64,000 bases of DNA from UBA1858 sp964636225 (lineage in GTDB: Bacteria; Pseudomonadota; Gammaproteobacteria; UBA4575): contig CAZWQM010000001.1 in assembly GCA_964636225.1 (NCBI GenBank), positions 62,001 through 126,000 of the forward strand, written 5' to 3'. The notes below the pieces were generated by a model. It did not search any database. It was not told the DNA's origin and saw only the letters and a list, made by a program, of their open reading frames with translations. The translations under genes were made by a program, and so were the position numbers. Of this stretch, positions 41,436 through 49,637 are shown piece by piece; position 1 is the stretch's first letter; every line of letters starts with the position of its first letter.

Positions 41436-42704
41436 ATGAATGATAAAAATATTACCTATGACCCAAGTTGCATGGATGATTACGACCCAGCTTCAATGGA
41501 TGCACAAATTGCCCAGCAACATATTCTGCAATCCATTTTACCCGTTGATGAAGTAGAAACGGTTGCCATTCGTGATGCATTAAACCGAGTAGTCGCCGAA
41601 AATATCTACTCGGCAATTGATGTCCCCAGCCATACCAATTCCGCCATGGATGGGTATGCCATTCGCAGTTGCGACATACCTAAAACATTGAGCCAGGTAT
41701 TTCGGTTGATAGGTACCTCCTGGGCAGGCCGTCCCTATTCCGGGCTTGTTGGCGAAAATGAATGCGTTCGTATTATGACAGGCGCTGTCATGCCAGACGC
41801 TACAGACACGGTGGTGATGCAAGAGCATGTTCATGTCGATGACAAACTTATTACGATCGATAATAAGCAACAGGCGTATCAAAACGTCCGTCTCGCGGGT
41901 GAAGATATTGCACAGGGCGATCTCGTTTTCAGCCCCGGCCAATGTTTATCTCCTTCAGATATAGGACTCATTGCGTCTCTGGGGATAGGCGAAGTTAAGG
42001 TTCGCCGCAAATTACGCGTTGCTTTCTTTTCGACCGGAGACGAACTCGTCTCTATTGGATCTGAATTAAAAGCCGGGCAAATCTACGACAGTAATCGCTA
42101 CACTTTATGGTGCATGCTCGCTCGACTGGGTGTAGAAATTAATGATCTCGGCGTAATACGCGATACTCCGGAAGCGGTCGAAAAAGCTTTCCAGAAAGCA
42201 TCCGAAAATTCCGACATCGTCATCACTTCAGGAGGTGTATCTGTGGGAGACGCCGACTTTGTTAAAGCAACACTAGCAAAACTGGGTAAAGTCAATTTTT
42301 GGAAAGTGGCCATGAAACCTGGCCGACCTCTGGCATTTGGAAAAATTAAAAATGCCTACTTCTTTGGATTACCTGGCAACCCGGTATCCGTCATGGTGAC
42401 ATTTTATATATTTGTACAGGCTGCAATTGAAAAAATGATGGGGAGAGAACCCAAACAACGTTTGAGAATCAAGGCAATTTCAGAAAGCGATTTAAGAAAA
42501 CGGTCGGGTCGCGTCGAGTACCAACGCGGTATATACCGAATAAATGATAACGGTGATTATCTGGTAAGTAAAACCGGCGCTCAGGGCTCAGGAATATTAC
42601 GCTCCATGTCCGACGCCAATTGTTTCATTTACATGCCCATGAGCAGCTCCGGCGCTGGCAAAGGAGATAGCGTTGAAATTTGGCCGTTTGATTCATTTAT
42701 TTAA
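41436..42704 (+). CDS. moeA: molybdopterin molybdenumtransferase MoeA
   Basis: MoeA inserts molybdenum into adenylated molybdopterin. The 422-residue protein shows the four-domain pattern. It includes DVPSHTNSAMDGYAIRS (the conserved Asp-Gly-Tyr-Ala loop), MTGAVMPDATDTVVMQEHV, FSTGDELVSIGSELKAGQIY, and the MogA-like site TSGGVSVGDADFVK with AFGKIKNAYFFGLPGNPVSV. A 40-residue N-terminal region precedes this, slightly longer than usual. Being intact, it implies molybdo- or tungstoenzymes in the cell. It converges with the aspH pseudogene. Confidence 0.95.
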   Translation: MNDKNITYDPSCMDDYDPASMDAQIAQQHILQSILPVDEVETVAIRDALNRVVAENIYSAIDVPSHTNSAMDGYAIRSCDIPKTLSQVFRLIGTSWAGRPYSGLVGENECVRIMTGAVMPDATDTVVMQEHVHVDDKLITIDNKQQAYQNVRLAGEDIAQGDLVFSPGQCLSPSDIGLIASLGIGEVKVRRKLRVAFFSTGDELVSIGSELKAGQIYDSNRYTLWCMLARLGVEINDLGVIRDTPEAVEKAFQKASENSDIVITSGGVSVGDADFVKATLAKLGKVNFWKVAMKPGRPLAFGKIKNAYFFGLPGNPVSVMVTFYIFVQAAIEKMMGREPKQRLRIKAISESDLRKRSGRVEYQRGIYRINDNGDYLVSKTGAQGSGILRSMSDANCFIYMPMSSSGAGKGDSVEIWPFDSFI

Positions 42705-42740
42705 CTTAAATTCCTGCTTTTAAAGCTTACCGCGGCAGAT

Positions 42741-43793
42741 TTAGTAAGCCGCGCGTTGCTTGGCGCCGAAAAGATTGGTTAGCCCTTTCAGACGTGCAGA
42801 CAAGGAAAAATAGTTCTCCGGTTTAAGTCTCATGGTCCGCGTGGTTGGCTTACCTTTATTTATCACATTAAGCACAATTTTTTCGCCAGCTTTATGGCTG
42901 ACTGCAATATGGTCCAGGGCAGTACGTGATAACACGCTTTCATCCACACCATTCACGGCCGTAACAATATCGCCTTCTCTCAATGGTGTGAGCAGTAATT
43001 TTCCTTTATTACCCACATGCGTAACACGCGTGGCAAAACCTTTAGGGTTCAAACCCAGAGAATTCTTTTCAGTTAAATCCAATGGCTCACCACGTGCAAA
43101 CATTAACAATGGCTCTGGATTAAAATTTTCCTGCTGTGCAATCGTAAGGTTCCAGCTCTCCATATCAATTTCACCTGGATCGAATGTTGCCTTAGCCATC
43201 ATCTCCGCCAGCTTTGGATTTGGGTTAACATCAAAAATCATGTGCACGCGTGTTTTATCTCCATTCACAACGGAGTGCAATGTTTGATTATCAAAGGTCC
43301 ACGCGGAGCCTACCGCGAAATGCATTGCTCTCTTTTCAGAGAGTAGTACGGCACGATCATTGGATATAATAGGCACATGGATACGCACTTTTCTCATCCA
43401 GGCTTGATTATCGTCATAATGGGCACGAGTTATTCCATGAGGCTTTGTCCTGAATATAAATGCATAAACGGCACCCCTGAAAGGACCCTCTTCGGAAAGC
43501 AAAGTAGAGATATAAGGAAGCTTTTCAAGAATCGGGGAGTTAGATACATCGTCTGTACAAAAATCCTCATCAGTCCCCTTGTTACCCCCGCGCAATAACA
43601 ACATATCAATAGAGCAATGCACATCTCACAGGCTACTACCCCAGGCTTCTGCAGGAATCTGATTGTATTCTTCTAGCAAACGTTCCTTATCAATGTCTAA
43701 ATCAAATTTTAAAAAAGATTTCTTTTCACAGGCGGCATCTATGCTAGGTTGTTGATCTTTGACATCATCAGATTCTATTGTTACTGCATTCAT
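42741..43793 (-). pseudogene. aspartyl/asparaginyl beta-hydroxylase-PDZ protein interrupted by TGA
   Basis: From ATG 43793 the frame reads MNAVTIESDDVKDQQPSIDA and on to AEAWGSSL, then TGA (43626-43628), then in the same frame DVHCSIDMLLLRGG and 280 more residues. The hydroxylase domain (PF05118) has its iron site in ITRAHYDDN (His-x-Asp) and the distal His and Arg in LHSVVNGDKTRVHMIFDV. The C-terminal part is a PDZ domain (GFATRVTHVGNKGKLLLTPL, GDIVTAVNGVDE). In the family a tryptophan is common at the stop position (SSxWDVHCSI), so one G to A change could explain it. The start codons downstream leave most of the fold open, so a shortened enzyme remains possible but doubtful. Confidence 0.75.
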
Positions 43794-44117
43794 TCTTGTA
43801 TCCCTCTTCTATAGCGATTTGATAACGATTCTTAACATTAACCAAATCACAAACTTATTAAGATAATGCCGTATCCTACTCAACTTAAAAGACTACTTCT
43901 GTGAAAAAAAACACATAAATCATCGAGATTTATGTGTCTACTTATACTGCGATGTAGCACTATTGTGCACCTTGTCTCAATACTCTGATTTATTTATAGA
44001 TTTGCAGGGCGCGGCACTATTTAAGCACCTTAAAAATTGTATAAACTGGTAAATATATATACATCCATTTAAATATCGACTCATATTCTCATAACTATTA
44101 ACAGCTCAGGTACTACT
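43794..44117. other. intergenic region holding a minus-strand terminator
   Basis: About 320 nt between two divergent pseudogenes. The terminator at 43903-43937 is the only clear element. The minus strand upstream of it (43938-44117) has no open frame that I can support, and an unknown small RNA is possible. Confidence 0.4.
43903..43937 (-). terminator. intrinsic terminator upstream of the beta-hydroxylase gene
   Basis: ACACATAAATC and GATTTATGTGT (43911-43937) form a perfect 11-bp stem with a 5-nt loop. On the minus strand it is followed by eight Ts. It stops minus-strand transcription about 110 nt before the hydroxylase start, so it ends some minus-strand RNA from 43938-44117 or attenuates the hydroxylase transcript. 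Confidence 0.7.
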
Positions 44118-44836
44118 TTGAACTCCAACCAGTACACTAACGGTGAATATTTGGAAAAAACCAAAGACTGGCATCAGGGTGACTCATACTGGAAAACACA
44201 TAATATTCTGGACATGATTCGAAAACACGGACTTCAGCCAAAATCACTTTATGATGTCGGTTGCGGTGCGGGTGCTGTATTGACAGAAATAGAGAAGCAT
44301 TTGCTGTCATGTTCTGATTTTCAGGGATTTGATATATCGCCACAGGCTATTGCAATAGCCAACTCTAGAGAAAATTCGGGCGTAAAGTTCAATAATGAAA
44401 ATTTCCTGGAATCACAAACTGAATCACCGGATTTATTATTAATACTGGATGTATTTGAACACGTTTCAGATTATCGTGGTTTTCTGGATACACTGCGAAA
44501 AAAACCAATCAGATAATCTTTCATATTCCGCTCGATATTGCTGCCAGCGGCGTGCTTAACAAATCTGACTATATGCTTTCCATGTACGAGGATTATGGCC
44601 ATCTACATTTCTTTACCAGGGAGTCAGCATTAATGACTCTCAAAGACCTTGGTTATAAAGTGATTGATTACAGCTTTACAGATGACAGAAGCCTAGACAT
44701 CCCCTGCGGCATTACACCTCGATTATTTCGCTGGGTGCGCAATTTCATGTTTAGAGTTAACCCGGGACTGACTGCCTCAATATTTAGGGGTTATAATCTA
44801 TTGGTTCTGGCTGAAGGAGATCTGGCAACGAAATAG
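44118..44836 (+). pseudogene. class I SAM-dependent methyltransferase, frameshifted
   Basis: The first part (44118-44516) has the SAM loop LYDVGCGAGAVLTEIEKH, FQGFDISPQAIAIA, and LLLILDVFEHVSDYRGFL. At a run of seven As (44498-44504) the frame shifts. With one more A it reads KKTNQIIFHIPLDIAASGVL and continues as the second part (44552-44836): YGHLHFFTRESALMTLKDLG through RGYNLLVLAEGD. So one base has been lost, or miscalled, inside the core beta-sheet. The acceptor is unknown; the overall look is of methyltransferases linked to glycan or sugar modification. The best 5' start is a TTG at 44118. Confidence 0.8.
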
Positions 44837-44850
44837 ATCGAAGTATCTGG

Positions 44851-45600
44851 CTATTTTTCACCAACCTTTAGTCTGTGGTAATCATCCATAGTATCCACTC
44901 CGATACCCGGATGTTCTATACATTCATCAATGACAATCTGGCCACCGTTCTCAAGCGCGCGTAATTGTTCCAGCCTCTCAATTTTTTCCAACGCAGAAAC
45001 CGGCATCTTGATAAATTTCTTCAAATAGTTAACGCGGTAGGAATAAATACCGACATGTCGATAAACAGTATTCTCTTTTAATACTTTAACATCCACGTTT
45101 CGAATATAAGGCAATGAACTGCGACTGAAATACAGTGCTCGATTCACTGAATTTTTAGTCACTTTCACAATGTTAGGATCTTCATACTCCTGAATTGTGT
45201 GAATACGATGGCACAACGTTCCAATATCCGCATCAGGGCTTTGCAAAAGTAGCTCAGCCACCTGCTTTATATTGGCGGCAGGCATCTGTGGTTCATCGCC
45301 CTGCAAGTTAACCACAATCTCATCATCAGACCAACCTTGCAATTCCACCGCTTCGGTAATTCGATCAGTTCCTGACATATGTTCACAGCTTGTCATGCAG
45401 ACCGGCGCATCAAACTTTGCTACTGCTTCTGCAATACGTTCATCATCCGTTGCAATTAGAACTGACTTTGCATCACTTTCACAGGCATTGCGATACACAT
45501 GCTCAATGATAGGTTTATGTTGAAAAGTTAATAACGGCTTTCCAGGAAGGCGACTTGAGCCATAACGTACAGGGATAACCACTCGAAACGAGCTGGACAT
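44851..45600 (-). CDS. kdsB: 3-deoxy-manno-octulosonate cytidylyltransferase
   Basis: Activates Kdo with CTP for lipid A-core assembly. The 249-residue protein opens VVIPVRYGSSRLPGKPLL (nucleotide-binding loop). It also shows VLIATDDERIAEAV, MTSCEHMSGTDRITEAVE, IVVNLQGDEPQMPA and the Mg-binding C-terminal region HPGIGVDTMDDYHRLK. It shares its TGT/ATG junction with the Trm112-like gene (stop and start at 45600). It completes the exbB-to-kdsB envelope cluster. Confidence 0.96.
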   Translation of the reverse strand: MSSSFRVVIPVRYGSSRLPGKPLLTFQHKPIIEHVYRNACESDAKSVLIATDDERIAEAVAKFDAPVCMTSCEHMSGTDRITEAVELQGWSDDEIVVNLQGDEPQMPAANIKQVAELLLQSPDADIGTLCHRIHTIQEYEDPNIVKVTKNSVNRALYFSRSSLPYIRNVDVKVLKENTVYRHVGIYSYRVNYLKKFIKMPVSALEKIERLEQLRALENGGQIVIDECIEHPGIGVDTMDDYHRLKVGEK

Positions 45601-45803
45601 TATTTTTTCTTTTTATAATGCTGGTATTCTTCGTCGCTGATAGGACGCGCTTCTTCTTCCAGCATCACAGGAATATCGTCACGAATGGGATAAGCCAGTT
45701 TCGCTGAGGTCGAAATAAGCTCGTGCTTTTGCTCATCGTAAATCAAAGGGCCCTTAGTGATCGGGCAGGCTAAAATATCCAGTAACTTCTTATCCATCAA
45801 CAT
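45600..45803 (-). CDS. Trm112/YcaR-family small protein
   Basis: A 67-residue protein with LDILACPITKGPLIYDEQ and an acidic, lysine-tailed C-terminus (SDEEYQHYKKKK). YcaR-type Trm112 relatives are thought to be zinc or protein-binding adaptors. The second usual Cys pair is not obvious: only one Cys remains in the N-terminal motif. It lies between lpxK (overlap 14 nt) and kdsB (1 nt overlap), the conserved position in Gammaproteobacteria. Confidence 0.92.
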   Translation of the reverse strand: MLMDKKLLDILACPITKGPLIYDEQKHELISTSAKLAYPIRDDIPVMLEEEARPISDEEYQHYKKKK

Positions 45804-46791
45804 TCCTTAGCAATACTTTCAATCGTGTCATAAAATTTTCCGGAAGCTGTGCTTTCACAGGGAGGTACCAGGCATTATCAATTTCCATGTCCATGCATTT
45901 TACCGCATCTTTCTCTGTCATGAGAATTGGATATTGCTCGGAAAAATTAAAATCTTCCAGGCTGTATTGAGCATGATCCCGAAAAGGATGCTCCATTACA
46001 TTCAGGCCCAATGAAGTTAAGTGACTAAAAAACCGATGCGGGTTACCAATGCCGGCAACAGCGTGCACCAATTTTCCTTTAAATTGTTCAATACGACGTT
46101 TGTTTTGTGGGTTATTTAGTTGCCTGCATTCATCTATTTGCAAATGCATACAATCCTGACTCACAGTCGGTAATGATTTGGATGTGGTCACGATAAAATC
46201 CACATTATTTAGCCGGCTAATAGATTCTCGTAATGGACCTGCAGGCAGCAACCTGCCATTACCAAACACGCGTTCTCCGTCCACCATTGCGATTTCTACA
46301 TCGTGTTCAAAACGATAGTCCTGTAATCCATCATCACAAATCACGACATTACAATGATGCACATTTATGAGTTTTTTTATAGCATCCGGCCGGTTTTGAC
46401 TAACCACCACAGGACATTGGGTGTTTCTGAAAATCATTACAGGCTCATCACCAGCAACACTCGCAGAATGTGATTCATTAATCAACGTTATTTGAGTCAG
46501 GCTTCCTCCATAACCGCGGCTAGCTACTCCGGGGGCATAACCCATTTGTTTAAGATTATTCATCAGTGTAATCACCATGGGGGTTTTTCCAGTACCCCCT
46601 ACCGTGATATTACCTACGACAATCACCGGCACTGTAAATTTAGATTTAGAAAGTGACTGCTTCCATTTTCGAATACGGCTTAAGAATAAAAAAATACTCG
46701 TCAATGGTGACAAAACCACTGCAAACCTACTATTTCCATACCATAATGCTTCTGCCCACTGGTGCGTTGAGCGAGCTGATTTATTAGGCAT
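45790..46791 (-). CDS. lpxK: tetraacyldisaccharide 4'-kinase
   Basis: LpxK phosphorylates the 4' position of the lipid A disaccharide at the inner membrane. The P-loop is VVGNITVGGTGKTPMVI. Further on are VASRGYGGSLTQITLI, VVISQNRPDAI-like VVVSQNRPDAIKKLI, VVICDDGLQDYRFEHDVEIA and FGNGRLLPAGPLRESISRL. I chose ATG 46791 (MPNKSARSTHQWAEALWYGN), which overlaps the msbA stop by 8 nt; a longer frame to 46875 lies inside msbA. Length about 333 residues matches the family. Confidence 0.94.
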   Translation of the reverse strand: MPNKSARSTHQWAEALWYGNSRFAVVLSPLTSIFLFLSRIRKWKQSLSKSKFTVPVIVVGNITVGGTGKTPMVITLMNNLKQMGYAPGVASRGYGGSLTQITLINESHSASVAGDEPVMIFRNTQCPVVVSQNRPDAIKKLINVHHCNVVICDDGLQDYRFEHDVEIAMVDGERVFGNGRLLPAGPLRESISRLNNVDFIVTTSKSLPTVSQDCMHLQIDECRQLNNPQNKRRIEQFKGKLVHAVAGIGNPHRFFSHLTSLGLNVMEHPFRDHAQYSLEDFNFSEQYPILMTEKDAVKCMDMEIDNAWYLPVKAQLPENFMTRLKVLLRNVDG

Positions 46792-48568
46792 CAGCAACTG
46801 CCATATTCTTAAATTGGCGATGATACAGCTTGGCATAAGCGCCGTTTTTATTGACAAGCTCACTATGTGACCCATGTTCTACTATTTCGCCATGATCCAT
46901 CACATAGATCTCATCTGCACTTTCTATAGTCGAAAGCCTGTGTGCAATCACAAAAGTTGTGCGATGCTTGCGCAGTTCATTAAGCGCTTCCTGTATATGA
47001 TATTCGGATTCCGAATCCAGTGAAGAAGTCGCTTCATCCATAATTAAAATGGGAGCATCTTTAAGTAATGCTCGCGCGATGGCAAGACGTTGCCTTTGAC
47101 CACCCGATAACAATAGGCCTTTATCACCAATCAGCGTATCGTATTTTTGAGGAAGCTTCTCAATGAATTCAGCTGCATGCGCCTGTTGAGAAGCCTTAAT
47201 AACATCCTCTCTGGATTTGTCGGGCATGGCATAAGCAATATTATTCGCAATCGTGTCATTAAACAGAATGACTTCCTGACTAACCATGGAAATATTATCT
47301 CGCAGGCTTTTTAGGGTGATGTCATTAATTGAATGGCCATCGATACTAATTTCACCAGACTGAAGTTCATAGAATCGAGGAATCAGCTTCACCAATGTAG
47401 ATTTGCCACTCCCTGACTTACCAACAAAAGCGACCATTTGATTGGGCTTAACGCACAAACTGACATTTTGTAATACTTTGTTCTTTTTCAAAGGGTAACT
47501 GAATGAAACATGCTTAAATTCAACCTCGCCTTTGCATGCCAGAAGTTTGGTTTTTCCTTCGTCTTTCTGCAGAGGTTGATCAATCATGTCAAAAACACTT
47601 TCACTGGCAGCGATGCCTGCTTGCAGAATTTGATTTATTGTCGTCAGTTTGCGAGCGGAATTAAGCATACTCATTACGGCAGTAACATAACTGGCAAAAA
47701 TGCCAGGCGTCAGACCTGCTTTCACACTGGGATGAAACGCAACATAAACTACAACGGCAAAAGCAATTCCAACAATCAGTTGCACAAGCGGTGTATTGAC
47801 TGCTTTTACTGCCACAAATTTAGTTTGATTACGTCGATTTTTATCGTTAACGACTTCAAAACGCTCAATTTCACTTTGTTCGGCAGTGAATAGCTTGACT
47901 ATCTGCTGGGCACTGATCGCCTCTTCCACGCGAGCACTAATATCTCCGACAGAATTTTGAATACGATAACTGAGTTTTCTGAAGCGTAAAGTCGCATAGC
48001 GAATAACAAAATAAACCAGCGGTGCGGCAATAAACAGCACAAGGGTTAGTTTCCAGCTCAGATAAATCATCCAGCCCAACAGGCTGATCACGGTTAATGA
48101 ATCGCGAATAATTATAGGAATGCTTTTTGATGCGGCCCAGGTGACCCGTTCCACGTCAAAAGAGAATTTGGAAAGAATTGCACCCGATGTCACTATGTCG
48201 TAAAAGCCCGCAGTAGAAAACAAAAGAGTTTCATGCATTTGTTTTCTTAGCACTTTGACAATTTCCTGCCCGATACTGCCAATAAAATATAACCCCATAA
48301 AACTGCCAAGACTACGCAGTGCGAAAATCCCGGCGATGGATAATGGCATCCAGATGATGCTTCTGTAATCTTCCGCGGCAAAAGCTTTGTCTATTATGGG
48401 TATCAATAACGCCGTAAAGGCAAGATTGGACAAAGCCACAACAGTCAGACCGATAATAGACAATATCAGTAATGCTTTATGTTTTTTTACATAGTGCAAA
48501 AGACGAACGTAAACGGACAGACCAGTTAAGTCTTGAGGCGAATCAGTTTGTGCTGTCGGTTTGCTCAC
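46784..48568 (-). CDS. msbA: MsbA, lipid A flippase ABC transporter
   Basis: A 594-residue half transporter: six membrane helices in the first 330 residues, then a nucleotide-binding domain with Walker A VGKSGSGKSTLVKL, signature LLSGGQRQRLAIARAL, Walker B ILIMDEATSSLDSESE and the switch His in FVIAHRLSTIESAD. MsbA moves core-lipid A across the inner membrane. It begins at GTG 48568, overlapping exbD by 26 nt, and is coupled to lpxK at the other end. Confidence 0.95.
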   Translation of the reverse strand: MSKPTAQTDSPQDLTGLSVYVRLLHYVKKHKALLILSIIGLTVVALSNLAFTALLIPIIDKAFAAEDYRSIIWMPLSIAGIFALRSLGSFMGLYFIGSIGQEIVKVLRKQMHETLLFSTAGFYDIVTSGAILSKFSFDVERVTWAASKSIPIIIRDSLTVISLLGWMIYLSWKLTLVLFIAAPLVYFVIRYATLRFRKLSYRIQNSVGDISARVEEAISAQQIVKLFTAEQSEIERFEVVNDKNRRNQTKFVAVKAVNTPLVQLIVGIAFAVVVYVAFHPSVKAGLTPGIFASYVTAVMSMLNSARKLTTINQILQAGIAASESVFDMIDQPLQKDEGKTKLLACKGEVEFKHVSFSYPLKKNKVLQNVSLCVKPNQMVAFVGKSGSGKSTLVKLIPRFYELQSGEISIDGHSINDITLKSLRDNISMVSQEVILFNDTIANNIAYAMPDKSREDVIKASQQAHAAEFIEKLPQKYDTLIGDKGLLLSGGQRQRLAIARALLKDAPILIMDEATSSLDSESEYHIQEALNELRKHRTTFVIAHRLSTIESADEIYVMDHGEIVEHGSHSELVNKNGAYAKLYHRQFKNMAVADA

Positions 48569-48971
48569 TTGATGTTGCTATCAGAACTTTATTAATGCCA
48601 ACTTTCCCTGCCGCATCCATGACAGAAACAACATATTGATGTGGGGTCTGAGCATCAGCTCGTATGGTAATATTTTCGACATTATATTTTTTAGTCATTT
48701 TGGTCAGGGCAGACTCCAGTGTACGTGTCTGCTTGTCAAGCAAAGTCTTGCCATCCATATAAAACTGACCATTACGATCAATTACGACTTCAAGATTCTT
48801 TTCTTTGCGCGATTGTACCGTATTCGCCGCCTCAGGTAATTCTATCTTTAGACTGGCATCATTATCAAAGGTAGTTGTCACCATAAAAAAAATCAGCAAC
48901 AAAAACACCACATCTATCAGCGGTGTTAGGCTGACATCGGTTTTATCTTCGTCGTCTAGATTGAATTTCAT
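48543..48971 (-). CDS. exbD: ExbD/TolR-family biopolymer transport protein
   Basis: A 142-residue protein with one N-terminal membrane helix (VSLTPLIDVVFLLLIFFMVT, carrying the conserved Asp) and a periplasmic domain (LEVVIDRNGQFYMDGKTLLD; TIRADAQTPHQYVVSVMDAA). Works with ExbB as a proton-driven stator for TonB-type energy transfer. It ends in a true TGA, another ordinary use of TGA as stop. It follows exbB by 6 nt. Confidence 0.93.
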   Translation of the reverse strand: MKFNLDDEDKTDVSLTPLIDVVFLLLIFFMVTTTFDNDASLKIELPEAANTVQSRKEKNLEVVIDRNGQFYMDGKTLLDKQTRTLESALTKMTKKYNVENITIRADAQTPHQYVVSVMDAAGKVGINKVLIATSSEQTDSTN

Positions 48972-48977
48972 GGATAA

Positions 48978-49604
48978 TTATTTTTCTTCCGACTGCACCT
49001 TACGCAAACCTTGCATCACTTCCACCAGCTTGATCGCCTCGCCTTCCATATCTACCACCAGACCATCGACTTTGCGCCGAAAATAGCGTACAAAAAATAT
49101 GGCTGGAATGGCCACAGAGATACCCGCCGCGGTTGTAATTAACGCTTTTGAAATGCCATTTGCCAATTGCGCCGGATCACCTACACCCACACTGGTTATT
49201 ACAGCAAATACCTGAATCATCCCTACTACAGTACCCAGCAGCCCCAAAAGAGGTGAGATGGCCGCAATCGTTCCCAAAGTAGTCAGAAATAATTGTAGCT
49301 CGTAAGCGGTGTGCCTACCGGTTTCCTCTATACTTTCACGCATAACATCGCGTGTGCTGAATCGATTCATCAGCCCGGCCGCAAGAATTTTACCCAAAGG
49401 TGAACTGTCACGTATGGCGGCTATTTTATTATCGCTAAGCTGCTTATTCTGATCGAGCTTCCAGACTTTTGCGACCAGATTTTCCGGTGCAACACGTTTT
49501 TTTTGCAAGCTCCAGAATCTTTCCAGCACGATAGCCAGAGCAATAACCGAACATCCCAGGATGGGCAACATTAGCCATCCGCCTGATTTGATGATTTCAA
49601 ACAC
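48978..49604 (-). CDS. exbB: ExbB/TolQ/MotA-family proton channel
   Basis: A 208-residue inner-membrane protein with three helices: GWLMLPILGCSVIALAIVLE, then TLGTIAAISPLLGLLGTVVG, and LITTAAGISVAIPAIFFVRY, which carry the conserved pore residues. It pairs with ExbD (6 nt away). In this cluster, between comEC and msbA, ExbB/ExbD genes are commonly found. Whether the TonB partner is encoded elsewhere is not visible. Confidence 0.93.
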   Translation of the reverse strand: MFEIIKSGGWLMLPILGCSVIALAIVLERFWSLQKKRVAPENLVAKVWKLDQNKQLSDNKIAAIRDSSPLGKILAAGLMNRFSTRDVMRESIEETGRHTAYELQLFLTTLGTIAAISPLLGLLGTVVGMIQVFAVITSVGVGDPAQLANGISKALITTAAGISVAIPAIFFVRYFRRKVDGLVVDMEGEAIKLVEVMQGLRKVQSEEK

Positions 49605-49637
49605 TCTGTAGATATCCCTTAGTTCTTAATAGATCCG

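Noticed and set aside
46792..46875. N-terminal extension of LpxK to 46875
   Set aside because: It lies wholly within msbA and reads as out-of-frame msbA sequence. The conserved LpxK start fits ATG 46791.
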